Origin: Tomocerus qinae
Lineage: Eukaryota; Arthropoda; Collembola; Entomobryomorpha; Tomoceridae
Direction: 5' to 3'
Length of the DNA stretch: 64,000 bases
NCBI GenBank assembly: GCA_020055645.1
Contig: CM034550.1
Location: 14,211,001 to 14,275,000, forward strand
The notes below the pieces were generated by a model that was not told where the DNA came from, made no database searches, and was given only the letters and a program-made list of their open reading frames with translations. Of the stretch, positions 13,601-28,100 are shown one piece after another; the stretch's first letter is position 1, and every line of letters begins with the position of its first letter. The position numbers and the translations under genes were made by a program.

Positions 13601-16600
13601 TGAATTGACGATAGGGTTCTGGGCTTGTCGTTTACAGTGGACGAGGAAATAAGAAATTATCTTTATTGCAGCGTTCTGACTTATTCTGACGAGATGTCAA
13701 TGCCTTATGTCATACTGCGTGCAACGCTCGGAAAACCTATTATTATGCGTAGCTCCAATATTATAATAGATTCATTTATGTGTAGTCAAAATATCACGCA
13801 GTTCTGTCCTATCCACGTGCCGGCTTTCCTAATTACTTCTTTCATCACATTATAATCTAATCTAAGGACTGATCTCAGTCTTTTATTCACTCATATCGAT
13901 ATCGATCACATTTCTCTATCCTACATTCACACTATAACTTTACGAATGTCAAGCCCTTTTGCTTTGTACAATTCATTTGACAAAATAATGGTATTTTGGT
14001 ATTATTAGTAGATAGCTTATAAATATGCAAATGGTAATGAAAAAACAACTCAAAAATTGAATTCAGTTGTATGTTGTCCTAGACAAGATTTTTATCTACC
14101 CGAATTCACAGGTAAAATACTGTCAGTAAGAGTGTAAAAATGACCGAGACTTCCTTTGACAATGATATGTTAAATGCGGTCTCCGGTTCACTCCCTGTTC
14201 CATTTCCTCAATCAATAGAAATGCTACTACGTATATTCTAGTTCCTAAATAGTTTCCACAGAGCAGAAAACTTTTCGAGCGGTCGTTCTTAGACAGTCGC
14301 AAACAGTACAATAACTAGAACGGATGTATCTACGTAGCAAATGTGTTTGAGGCGATTCTTATAACTATAGATATCTGTAAGACTAGGTAGGTACCTTATC
14401 TATACATCTGTGTTCAGTTTCTAGCCATTACTATCCATATACAACGTCCCTTAGAAATTTATTTGTGTTCTGTTTCTTTGTACGAGATTTCACATCTCTA
14501 GAGTATCAACTTCTTAGTTCGTGCGGTACAATCTAGAAACATTATAGCATTGAGAGCATACTCGATACTACTGTAGACCATTTTATTTTGACGGAATTTC
14601 ATATCTTTTAAAAAGGAGAGATGCGAGCGATCAATACGAAGTTCGGAATAAAGTAGCAAGGTTTGCAAAATGTTTATCATGGAAAATAAATAGTTATAGG
14701 TAATTTACCATAAAGTATCAGATATTGCATTTAAAGGGGTATCTGTAGTATCATAGTCAAGTGAAACAAATATCATTGTATTGAGGTTGTTCGGTGCAGA
14801 GAATAATACATTTCTAAAGATGAGAACGATGGAGGACAATTAATTGGAATTCATTCATAACGCGAAGTAACAGAATTGTGTTGGTGACTGAACATTGGAA
14901 CGGTGGAAGTGTACATAACAAGGAAAAGCCTCTATTTTCATATATAGAGTGTCACAGCAGTGATAAGTACATTGGATAGGGAACAGAGATAGAATAGAAA
15001 CAAGTTGACAAAGACCAGATTGGAAAATATCTGAGATAAGAAGAGCACTCCACAAGATAATTTATTATGTGGACATGTATTCTCGTATCTCTCTATCTTT
15101 GCCCTCGCTGAGTATATCAGTATTTAATATAATAGTTTAATTCGACGAGTTCTGTCTCGCAGTCAAGAGATTCAGAACAACATGTTATATGAAACCAAGT
15201 GTTACATTGAAAAAGACAAGACCATCACAACCCATCAAGTACAATTACAGTAAAATAGCGACATGATGGTATGCATGGCCTATACAATACGCCTAAATAC
15301 ATTACGCATAAGTAAAATCTAAGGCAATCACAGCATATCTACGATTAAAATGATATCACATAAATTGAATATCTAATTCTGTATTAAAAAAGTATATTGT
15401 TAGGTGGATATAGTTTAATAGTGGGTTAAATGAGTCTGAGACACTAAAGGAAAGGCTTGAAAACTGAAACGATGTCAACTGGATTGAAAAGAGAAGAGAC
15501 CACAGCAAAGCAAATGTATTAGTTACTAGCGTGTGAGTGAGTGAATAAGTTGTGCATGTTACATTCGTATATAAACATATACAAGTTCATATATATATAT
15601 TACATATAATATTTCGACAGAACAAACTTTGACACGACATAACAGAAGAGAAACAGAGCTGTGTATTATTCTCTATTATTGACGGGAGAGCGAGTGCACA
15701 TTGAATATCTTCCAGAGAGCGTAGCGTGTATGGCCAGGACAAAGTTTCACAACATACACGTACATTACATACAAATACACATCGGGAACGCACATAAATA
15801 TCTGTCTGCAGAAAAACTGAGTCGATAGGTAGTGACTGCTGCTAGAGTGGCATTAGGTAGGCAGATGAGGCACCGTCGGCCAAACCATACCAAAAAGCCA
15901 ACTCATACTTCCACATTTTTACATAAGTACTAAGTACATACCAAAAAGCATCATTATATTACATACCTCCACACTGCCTATATATTTCATACTAATACAC
16001 ATAGTACAACCATATTAACAAAAATTTAGGTAAGATAGTGATGCCTATGTGTGTAGTGTGTGTACGCGAGTATCGTACGTACGTACCATAGTGCTCAAGA
16101 TAAAAATAAATGTTCACTATGATAGTCTCGTCTCTCTGCAGTAGAGATATTTTTTCATACAATGTTCACGAGGTCGCAGATAGTGTGTGTCTTGTCTTGG
16201 TTGTCGTAATACGTAACTACACAGGCAGACCATAGTACTATAACCTAACATGCCATGCCGCTCCATTAGGATAAATGTAAGGCAAAACAGCCGTGTGGAT
16301 TCGAGTAGATTGCTGTTTGGAAGATTGCATTGCATTAGATTGTTCCTTCCTCCTATATCTGCACAGTTATATTATATACAAGAGAACAGTCTTTTTCTTT
16401 CTTATGTGCCGAGTGTTAGTACAGACGTACAGAGCACACATTACTGATAATGTGTGCATTAACGCTATAGGTACTGTTAATAATCTCACTGATTACCTTG
16501 CTACATATTTTCAAGTTAGTTTAGGATATAAAAATGGTAAAGATGCACAATGTAGTCCATAGAGGAGACACACTCTGTATGCATGAAACAATTCCTTAGG

Positions 16601-19600
16601 AATGAATTAAAGTTTCATGGAGTTTTATACAGATTTCTGTAAGGAATAGTATAATAGAGAGCTGAAAAGATAATATCTCTGGACGATTGAGTGTATAAAT
16701 GTGCGACTGCTATTTGAGAGAGTGCCGTCGCATATGGCATTAGTAAAATAAGTTGATGTACTCTCGCCTTGATTTAAATGTGTCTGCCTGGTCCAAAAGT
16801 CGGGTCTGGCCTAGTTCCTTTTTCCTTAGGGATATGTGATGAAATGAGATACAGAAAATTGAAGGGACTAAGAGTCACCATCATGTTTTGACTCTGACTC
16901 ATGTGATGTGAGATTAATATCAGTGCAATAAGTAGGTATGTATGTACGAATGTAAGAAAAGATGTACAGTTAAACCACAACCACCTAAATTAACGACGTT
17001 GTAAGTTGGGACTTAGTAGGATAATAAGAAAAGTAACCAAGTATACTGTATCTGGCTGAGATACTAAGTAAAAGCAGATACGATGTACACTGTAGTCATT
17101 TAAGTAATGTTGTTTGGTTTGGTTAATTGTGGCATAAGTATGCAAATTACAAATAATACGGGAAGAGTAGAGCAGTTAGAAATTTGCTCAGAGAGCAACT
17201 AGACAACAAACGTGGTATGCACTATATTTATAGGTGGTGGGTATTATAATTCCGAGAATTCGTATAGCATTGCTGTTTACAATATGGTTGATTTGAGTTG
17301 ACGCTCAGCTAAGGTATGACTTTCTATTATGCCTACTTGTAATAGTACTGATGCTACGAAACTTACAGTTAGTACCATGGTGGAAGAAACTTGAAGTGGG
17401 TTCTAAACTAATACCAGGCAGATGTATTGAATACGAGCACAGTTCATTACATTTCTATTGCATAATACTCAACACAATACCATTCTTACAGCTACAACCA
17501 ATTTAAAACAAGTCAAGTCGAGCCATGTCAAGTCTACTTTCAATTACTAACTTAAGCTTAAGCTGGAATAAGTAAAGATTCTCATTCTCTCGGATCTCCT
17601 GCTGCTGTATGTACCTCATAATATTCCTTCAGCAATGTAGATTAGGTAGTTATACTTATACAATGTAATGCACTGTTATGTTATGTCATTTGTGTGTGTG
17701 TAGAATGGGATAGATGAGATTCAGTTGGTGTACTCCCAAAATATGACGACAGACAGCTGAACTGGATATACACTACATTTACTACACAACCGAACAACTC
17801 AAATCAAAAGGAGGAATGGAGAAAAACTATTACCTACAGAACTAACTACAGACAGTTTTAGAGCATAGATATTGTGTAATGTGCCCTCCACTAATGTTCT
17901 CTGCTCTTTTCTAAGAAGTTCCTATCGTGAGCATACACATGGCTTCAGTATGATATACTTTATGCATATATTATTCTAACATCTCATGGAGTATTACATT
18001 CATGTTGATGCTGAAATGAATTCACGGTTGGCGACTTAAGAAACAGAAATGAAATTGACTTAGGAAATGAAGTCGGCAGATTAGTTTAAAATATGCACGG
18101 CTGAATTTGAATAATATTACGAAACAAAATTGCAAAATGAATGGAAAAGGACTCTTTATCAAATAAAATCCCACTTTTCTATGAACTTTTCTTTGCGACT
18201 GACTTATATAAATGAACTTGTCTACTGCTAAAAGACCCGTTTTAGACAACATTTTATGATTACATTCTTCAAAGGTAGATAGGTACTCACAACATGCCAT
18301 TTCATTAATGCATGCCTGCCTACGCAAACAAGTTTTGTTTGCCGACTCAAAAGTTATCTAATACATAATAATAGTAATTATTTGCAATGGGCTAGGAAAA
18401 AGGGACCAACAGACTTCATCGTAATTAAAAATCGTGTAAGTACACTAAATAAGAGAAAAATGATGGTTTTACTTTTTGGTGTTCTATATCATGCTTGAAA
18501 ATTCCACTTTAGAGAAATATCGGTGAATTTTACAAATAAAATGAGAATTTTCGTAACCTAAAGAATAGGCAATTAGGCAACATTGAAAAGTTGGGTAGTC
18601 CTAGGTCTTCTAACTTAACATTCCACAGACGTAAATCCCGATTACAATGGACATGACACATGATCAATGACTACAGTAATGACAAAATGTCCACAAGTAA
18701 ATTGACCCTTTACTTTAATGGATTTCTGGTTTCACGAAACGAATAATATTCTAAGAACCTGAACCTGACATCAATTTAAGAGGTTCGGTTTTCTATCTAG
18801 TATTAAGTACCCATATTATTTGAGATTTCCCTTTAGCTATGCTATACACTGGTGGACGGAAACTTAAGACATTACACTGGGTTATGGTGATTAAAAAGTA
18901 GTTTAAAAGTTAATGATTACAGAGAATTCCGTAAGGAAATGTAGGAGAAGATGGATTGGTTGATTTCTCTCTGAATGACATCGCTATCACCTTAGAAGAG
19001 TAGGTTGAGACTTGGATGGGACATAAATTCAATTGCGCTGCTGTACAAAGTATAGAAATGTACCATGACAAGTGACAAAGAAACGACCACGGAAAAGGAA
19101 AATTGGCAAAGTTTCGATTTTCTCACCTCTCGAAGGCTGACATGACAGACAAAGAAACAAAATACATTTTCTAGGTATGCATCTACCAGAATAGTAAAAT
19201 CTAGTGGTGAAGAAAATTGGTTTTCATGGATCTAGTAGGTGTCACCTTCGGTGTTTCACGTCTTCAGTAGTTTTTGTAGCGGTTTCTAGTGCCATAGCAC
19301 GAAGGAATATAATAATAGCGGGTAAGATTGTTCGACAACTGGAGATAAAGTTTAATCTGTCCTTGTTGTGTTTTTACGAGTAATCACGTTGCATATGAAG
19401 AAAAACGAAAGTAGGAAAAACACAGCCGGCTGAAATTATCACGTTTTATTCGGATTGCCCAGGAAAACACGAGAACTCTAGTTTTCTAGTAGAATTGGAC
19501 GAGTTAGTGTAACATGAGCAATGAGCATCGCAATTGTTGTTTATCGCCTTTTTTGTCTTCCTGTGGTAGAAGCAGAAGAACCGCGGGATGAAAATATGAA

Positions 19601-22600
19601 AAAGTTGGTTCGAGAAGATGAGTTTTCTGTTTTCCTCTTGCTATACAGCCTTGGGTAGATTTTGGTGATGTGGTGCTAAGCTCAGATTTGACGTACAGAT
19701 CCGTGGTCCTCCTGGAAGTCCTGGATATTGCCTGCTGGAAGACTATGATACTTATAGGTAGGTACTTTACTTATTATATGTCGTTACTTTACTATGTAAT
19801 GCAATGTAACGTAAATTGTTGTAATAGATGGAGGGAACTTTCACTTTTCGATTTACGATTATGTTTTATATATATATCTTTTAAGTTGAGATCTAGTGGA
19901 GTTAGAGTTATAAGATGAAGACTCGACAAAGCGTAAAACTATTTCAAGTTTCATTCTCAGCTCTCTTAACTTAACTCTGTCAGCTTGCACTTTAGTTGAT
20001 GCTTGGTCTTTCACTTGGTTTACTTGTTTTCGTCTTCCTTGCTTTTGCTTCAGTTCAGTTAGCTTAGTGTTAAAGTTGAAAAGATTCGAGTTTTCATTGG
20101 TAGAGATTAGATATTAGTGCTTCATTCACATATTTAGTGTACTACTGCACTACTATATAGCATAATATACATAAATGGAAGAAGACACAATGTACAGTGT
20201 CTCTTTTTTGTTCTACAGTCTTCTGAGTAATAAACTAACTGATGACTTTACGTAAGTTCACCCAGATTACAGTAAAAGTGTGACCTCCTGTCTTGATGCT
20301 TAACTCCAAATCGTCTCTTAATTTTCTATGAGAAGAGGAGGAAAACTAGCATGAACTGAATCTTGAACCTTTTCAAGATTACATAACATACAATCACGAA
20401 GAATGTTATTTACATTCTTTCATGTATTCCTTTTCTTTATCTGTGTATGTAGTTAATGTACCAAATCAAACCAGTACATCATTAACTTATCTTTTTCTTT
20501 AGTCTAATGTTACTTGAAGAAAACTATAAAAATCTCACTCAATTATATATATACTGTACACGGTCTCCGGGTGCCTAATAAATAAGCCAAAGGCTAAAGC
20601 AATTATAATTTAGACTTAAAATATAGTAAATCAATTTTGTTGGTCAATGAGACATGTTACAATAGCTCGTTCATACAAAATATACCTTCAATGTCTACCC
20701 ATTCATTGAATAACGTAACAAACTAATTCAAGACGAGTTATACCCACATAATTACAGATGCCAGTGAAATACGGAGTTAGTTAAGCTGGTTTTTCTACAT
20801 GTACCCACATATACATCTGTTTTTCGCTGAATTTTTGTGTTTAGTGTGTATTATTTAAACAAAGGAAACTTTTGTTTAGAAATAGAGATTACCCTGATTA
20901 TCTGTTCCGAACCTTCATATTGTATTGATACTCTAAATGTGAATCTTAAGTAAACACAATATTTCAGTTTGAAGACAAGAAGTTTTTCTCATCTCAATTG
21001 GCCCCTTTATTTCCGCCAAGAATTTTTGTGTTGCGTACTCAAACATGAATTTATACTACACATAGCCGTGCACCTAGGTTTATCTATGATTATGACCTAA
21101 TAATGTAATTTATATTTCCAAAAACGTTAATTGTGTCCCTATTTGCAAATTAACAATTTGGTTAAGCATGCATACTTAAATTTTGTCGCTTCATTATGGT
21201 TTTAATATGTAAAAGCTCTCCCGAGATGCAAATTGCTAGGCAAAAATTAAATCAAAGAAAATACTAAGGTAAAGAATAGATACTTACAATTGTCGAACAA
21301 GGTGTTCTTCATTTAATTTTATATCTTTTCACTGAACGCGTGTCTTGAACTTTCCTTTTTATAGTTCCACAGAAATTCTTTTCTTGCCCACATTGACTTT
21401 TATGGCCGTCTCGGCTCGTCTTCGTCTGCGTCTACAACATTCAACCAGGGAGAAATGAAGATAAAAACACGGGCACTAGAATACTTGAAGTAGGCAGCGA
21501 GTGCTTGCAGTAGCTACCCTTTCTATCATCATTTTCTCAATTTCTTTAGTGAATCGTGTAAGTAAACTGCTATTGGTTTTAGCTTTCTACTACTACTTGT
21601 CTAAAATGCAGCTACACTACTACCTGATACCGTAGTTAGGTTTATGTATATAAAACTCTGAGCGCTATCAAATATTCTTCTTTGTCGTCTACTACGTATC
21701 AATAATTCAAAGGCTATATACTATTCCTAGGCTAATAAGGTTGAGCAGGTATTATTGACTTGATTTGGTATAGATGTATCAATAGTATATTAGAATACAC
21801 GAGTGAATTCTGTTCAATGAAATGTCTCTAATGTAGTACAAGGTATAAAAGTAAGGAGTTTATGTATAAAGAATTGTGGGGTACTACTACCATCGTAATA
21901 ATAAATGTACAAGTCAAATCAAGCCAAGCAAGTTAAGTTAACTTTGCATGCTCACGCACAATCCCACTCCCTCATGGCTCATGATGCCTGTCAATATCAC
22001 CTCATGGATAAATGTATGTATGTTGTGTGCACACTAAAGGGATAGAAGCAGTTGCAAGATAATTGAAATTAAATTGAATGTACATATGATGCAATCACCC
22101 ATTTCCCTAGATAATATCTCCATTCATATCTGCAGCTTTTGGTGCATATCGTTTACTCGTTAATATTCATTGCAAATTACTACATGTACCATTTAATAGG
22201 TTAGTATTTTCATGTACTACAAATTGAGGTATAATATCACAAAGAGTACAAATAGAGTATGCACATGCTGTTTAAAATATAAAAGAGTACCTAAATGATG
22301 TTTACCTTTATATGGTGTTTTGGGGGTTAATTTGATCTTCAAGAATATGTCTCAAAACGTAATGAAGATAAAACTTTTTTCCACAATTTCAAGAGTTGAT
22401 ACTTTTCATAGGACAAAATAAAAGTGGCAATATAGAAGAAAATATATTGTTTACATAGTAATTTTTTCACTTTTGTGTCACATTACGTGTCTCGTTGTCT
22501 CGTTCTCACAAGTTGTCCAATGTATAACGAGAAAGTATTAGCAGATTTGAAAAGCGAAAAGTATGAATGGAGAAAAACGGCGAGAAAAGCCAAGTGGGAT

Positions 22601-25600
22601 AGTCTTTTCCTTTGTGTTAGCAATTCGGATGGCTTATTGTTAGGAGACTAGACCTGCTGGTAGACGCTCTAGCTTGAATTTGATATAGATGCTTTGGGCT
22701 TGGTACACTTTCGTATTTATAGAGTACAAACATAAGTTCCAGGCTGTCAAGACAGTTTGGTTAACAATAACCAATAGGCTATTGTATATTATTATATAGT
22801 GTTGTTTTGTAAATATAAGGCTTTCACGGTGTCAACTCGGACTGTGTTGTAGGTGTGGGAAAACTACGCTGTGCAGCCGCCAGTGGCTGAAGCAAGACTG
22901 AAACTGGGATAAGGAAACCAATTTTAGTTGAAAATTTTCTCATGTTCTCTTTTCTAGTAGTCTCTAGTAAAGCCGAGTCAAACGAAGTAGTGAAGTCAAG
23001 CCGACGGCTCCCTCCAGCTGCCTTTCCACACTGTGTATTGCACTATTCGTCCAATGTACGTCTTAGCACTAAACTGACTCCTTTAGGTTTCCCTGCACTT
23101 GACTACTGTGTGCATGTGATGTGTGTATAGCTTCTGATGTGCCCTTGCTTCATCCTATACTATACGTCTGCACTTATCTATGCTTATGCATGGACTAATG
23201 TTAACTACACTACAGTGAGTAAAAGTAATGTAGTTTGTAGTGAGTCGACGGGTTATATTACATAAGAAGTTTTTGTACATATTATCTCGGTTTTGGTCTT
23301 GGACTGTATTGTTCACATTACGGCTAAGTACACCAACTTGGTCTGCTTACGTATTTAGCAGTGTTGAATTTTTAGCCTCTGCTTTCTCTATAGTTTCCTA
23401 TGGTCCTTGTATTCACCAAAGTTGAGACGGAGTTTCGGTTCAATTTGACTAGATTCAAGTCAAGTCATAGCTAAAGGCCAAGCCCATGAAATGCTCTTTC
23501 GGTTTAGTTCCAATGGAACTGACTGAGAAATATTTCTCCTTTGTATTACCTAAGATGAGATAGAACAGCTTCCGCTTCTGTATACGTACAAATACTACTA
23601 TTCTTCGTCTCGTATTTCCTTAGTCCGTATCTACAGCTTATCTCCAATAACATACAAAGTCTACTATATATAAGTATGCATATGTAGTACAGTATGTTTA
23701 AAATATATATTAATGCACAGTGCAAATAATATCTAGATAGAATGTAATACGCAATAAAAGGTTGTATAACTTACTGTATTCATATTATAGGGAATCTGAA
23801 ACTTTACACTTAAGGGTACTATTATTATATATGATATTGAACAACGTTTGAATACAGTAGCACTACGAAAGTGGAATAAAAGCAAACACAACTACATATA
23901 ATGACTATATATAGCATTGGATGTGTAGTTATTTAAGCTCAGGTAGCACTTTAGGTGACTTGATCTATAGAATCCACCTTCACTCTTTCACGGATTTGCT
24001 TCTGTGGCTTGGCGTGGTTGAGTTGACTCCCTTAGCTGATTATGCAAAATCTAGAGGTTTCTTTATAAATTGCATGGTGAAATGGGCTTTAGGTTTACAC
24101 TTTACGAACATGTCTGTTCACTTTCCTCACTTCACATCTATTCTATTCTCTTTGGTTTTCTTTGACTGTGTGAATGATTTCGGGTGCTTTGCCACTGCTT
24201 TTATAGCACTTTTGAAATTTCTGCTGCACTGTTACTACTATTCTACTGCCATTGATTGTGAGTTGACTTTAGAGATGTTCGTTCTATTTTACTTTTTAAA
24301 CAAAATTCTCTACAACGAAATAAAATTGATGCACATAAGTAGTAACTTTGAACTAACTCTTTGAACAAAGCATTAAACTTTTACATTACATTTACATGCA
24401 GATACAGGTACTATTGTAATGTGCATGCAAGTTGTAGAATTTCGCTTCTGACTTTTAAGCCGGAAGGTATTCAGTGAATTCAGTTGATTTGTAAAGCCAC
24501 TTTCGTTCTTTATTGTTATCTTTTTAACTGTCTTTCCTAAACTTTTATCTGTTACTATATCCGGTCTCTACACTTGTGTATTGATCTTTCCAATGTATCG
24601 ACACTGAAAGCAATTTAAAATACTTAAGTGTGAAATAGTAATATTTTTGGCTAACTAGACAATCTCTACTGTTGGTGCTCCTATATACTATCTACATAAT
24701 AGACAACACTTCCTCGAAGTAATTCTGATAGCGTAGTAAAAGTGTGGTGTCGGTATATAAACTCAATTCGGTCCATAAAGATAAACTACAAGGAGCTACC
24801 TATACTTAGATTAAGTGTTTATAGGATTCTTTGGCACTTCTTTCCTTATTTGGAGATTCCTATATAGATGCGAACTGAAGCACTTATCACCACAATAGTA
24901 ATAGGCAATCATGTTATAGCTTGAGTATATAAGTGCTACTACTCGCAACTCCCATGCTCGACATCAATTATCGCTTCCTTTGAGGAAAGACTTCACAATT
25001 AGTTTTCACATGGAAGTACTTTTCTTAAGAGATTCTTTAATTGCTTTCCCAGTCACATTCAAGCTCGGTCAACCCTTTTACACACTGTAGCACCAGCAAT
25101 AGTTTTAAAAGTTTCTTCCAAGCGAAAATTACTCATTATATTTATCTCCTACTATTTCTATTGTTTTAATACATCATTAGTATGTAGGAAATGTATAGGT
25201 ACACTCGTTTAAATTAAGATAATGTACACAAAAACAAAGTACGTTATTCCTTCCCTTGCGCTACATTCGTCATGTGCAATGACCAGATCGAAGAAAACTA
25301 CTACGACTACCAATAACAGAAACTATTTGTCATTTTCTTCCCAAGATAAGTATTTACTACAAAGCTCACTCATTCTACGGTTACTATATGCTATAAAAAT
25401 GTGGGAAGGAATACTGCGTCATTTGTATTGACTAACTGTCTCACACAACTAGCGATAAGCTTATATAACTCACCTAAACGAAGACAACGAAATTGATGTG
25501 TTTAAAAATGGCTTACTTTTCATGTTGTACTTTACACAATTCGGATAGGTAGCAAAATAAGTAGTGCTTTGTGTTTGTATAGACAAATGAAGGCATAGTG

Positions 25601-26832
25601 TACAACAAAAGAAAAGACTGCTTCATTTTCCATTTGCAAAATGAATTTTTTTTCTTTGAAAATATAAATTGTGCCATAAAGTACATTGTTTACAGATGAA
25701 CCTTTTTTTATTATAGTTAAATGGTTACGGTAATAGTACAGAAGGCGCATAAACTTAAGTAGGTATCTAATACATGTTTTTACATCATACAATAGGGATC
25801 ATAGCCGAGTGTTACATCATACTATTTACGTGGTTGTGGATAATATGCATACGGAGGATGTATAACGGCATGGGTACACGTACGTACATAATAAAGACTT
25901 GGCTCACTGCATATTCCATAGCTTTAACCACTAAATGGCAATAACAATTCCTTTTCCCATGTGAGTAGACGAAGACAGGCTACAATACATTGTAGAGAAC
26001 TTCTAGTCAGAAACATAAGGAAAGAAATAGAAACTTAAGTCAAGACGTGGATGGCACTTGACAGAACATAGTAGAACAAGCTCTTATTGTTTTAGCTGAA
26101 TTCATAGCACATAGTAAATATACCTACCTATGCCTAACTGGCATGTGCTCTTATCCATATAGAAAAGCTATTTTTATATGCATCTTTTGCAAATATCTAG
26201 AATAATATACCTATACATACAAAGTTAACTAACATATAGAACATAAAAGTGTTTTACTACATACACAATGCATCTGTAATGTTAAACTACGAAAATGTGC
26301 CTACCTACAAAGGTACTATAATAAATATACGCAAGCTAAAAAGTTTTTTTCGCATGGAGTAGTTGTGTCTGCTGTCAAGATATATTACTACTACTTGAGT
26401 AGGTAGGCATAGTATGCTAAAATACTCACTTTCCAGTATAGTATTATACAAATGTACATAGAAATAGTATTTCCAGTATATTTGCTCAATGACAATAATA
26501 CTTACACAATTAGATAGAGATATAATATTACATTCCTTCGCCGAGTATGTAAAATGTGTGTACATTATATTTAGCGAAGGATTTCTATTTTCTACACAGA
26601 AGTTTTATGTATTTATTATGCATACTAGACCATTTATTTATGTATCTATATCTGTAACAATTTCGAGTAATAGATATATGTATATCTACGTAGGTACGTG
26701 AATGGTAATATTAAAAAGAGTTGAATCTGCAAAAGTTCCAGAGCTTACGTTTGCAAAGTATAGTCCGGAGGCAGGCAAAAGGAAGTATATATACATAGAC
26801 TTGTCTACTAAAGTAGACTAGGTATATAAAGT

Positions 26833-26874
26833 AAAGCACAGCAAGCTAGGCAGAGAAGGCAAAGCACAGCAAGC
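26833..26874. repeat. 14-bp direct repeat, 28-bp spacing
   Basis: AAAGCACAGCAAGC occurs at 26,833-26,846 and again at 26,861-26,874, a period of 28 bp. Confidence 0.85.
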
Positions 26875-27375
26875 CACGATAGACAATCCCCAGAAAAGCA
26901 TGTGCCATGTGCATGAGCAATGCCCGAGTCTCGTGACTCGTCCCGAGTTTCGATTGCATCAGTAAGATCAATTCTTTCGTCTCTTATAGCGTACCACACT
27001 TACGTAGTTAGTAGTTAATAATAGGACTCCAGTAGCACACTTGCCGAAACCTATATGACTTAAGTATATCAGGGTTAAATAGCAAACGGTTTTCTCACTA
27101 GATATCTATTCAGCAGTTCACACTAGATTTGTGCATTTTTTATTAGTTTTTACAATCTGAAGACGTGTACATTTATACTATGAACCTCTCTTCAAGTGTG
27201 AGTGTATTATATTGCTAGTGCGATAATTTCTTGCTTTAAAGGTTACGCAGGAATTACGTTTGTGTCTGTAGCAAACTGTAAGAGCAACCTTCTTGACTTA
27301 TTATAACTCTTGGCATCTTGGTGCGGTAGGAAATTATTTGACATGTATGTACAGAGGATTTAAACTTAGGTAACT

Positions 27376-27422
27376 CTCAAGCTAAGTTACGTTAACTAGT
27401 AAACTCAAGCTAAGTTACGTTA
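27376..27422. repeat. 19-bp direct repeat, 28-bp spacing
   Basis: CTCAAGCTAAGTTACGTTA occurs at 27,376-27,394 and again at 27,404-27,422, a period of 28 bp, the same spacing as the unrelated pair about 540 bp upstream. Confidence 0.9.
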
Positions 27423-28100
27423 TCTAACTCACTAACAGTAAGTTATGCAATGCAGTGAGTGCGACACTATCTATCTATGTAAATATGTGTGTGCATGTGA
27501 TTTATTGTAGCATCTATTCCTCCGTAGACATATGTAGAAGGTATTTAGTTGAAAACGCGAGTTTTAACCTTAAGATTGTGCACTGAGTTTTGGCAAAATG
27601 ACTGAATTCGTTCATTCATTAAGTTGTTATTGTAGTAAAAGAAGTAAAGCTGTTCTAAAGACGGTGGCTGAGGGAACTAGTGTAGAATGGTGTAATGTGC
27701 TGTAATGTGTCACATTTAGCCAGTCTAGTCTTTATGGAAGAGGGTGAGAAATTTATGGCTATTTCGCCTGTAAATTGAACGCGTCTTAATGAGATTATAT
27801 CACTCCTAGATTAGGTAGTTATAGCTAACTTGTGTTTTACTTTACAATTATTGCTAATGCGTTAGCTATGGTGGGTGGTTTGGCTTGGCTTCGTTTCGCC
27901 TACATTACTCTCCTGATTTTGTTTAGTAGTTTAGCATTACTGTACTACTACCACAGTGAGATCTACTTTATAACGTAGTAATAATGGATAGGTAGTGGCA
28001 TTGAATCTCAAACAAAGTTCTTATGGTCGAGAACCTTAAGGCCTTACATTACAAGTGCATACCTATATAGACATTCCATAGGAAATCCCAGTGTAATATA

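Larger units (their letters stand above)
7626..28100. other. About 20 kb gene desert
   Basis: No coding exon, tRNA, rRNA or transposon protein is recognisable. Contents noted: a purine-rich stretch at about 8,155-8,265; octamer-like ATGCAAAT or ATTTGCAT sites at 9,286, 10,930, 11,790, 14,025, 17,140 and 21,226; several TATA-like sites (near 8,864, 16,695, 21,645, 21,842, 24,755, 24,924 and 26,823); CAAGTCAAG-type degenerate runs (17,510, 21,909, 23,454); and two short tandem duplications near 26.8 and 27.4 kb. The longest plus-strand ORF (23,921-24,364, 147 codons) is hydrophobic and unrecognised. It could be intergenic regulatory DNA or part of a giant intron of a gene outside the window. 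Confidence 0.5.

Noticed and set aside
23921-24364. 147-codon hydrophobic plus-strand ORF
   Set aside because: There is no family resemblance or splice context. One ORF of this length is only mildly unexpected; the hydrophobicity reflects T-rich codons.
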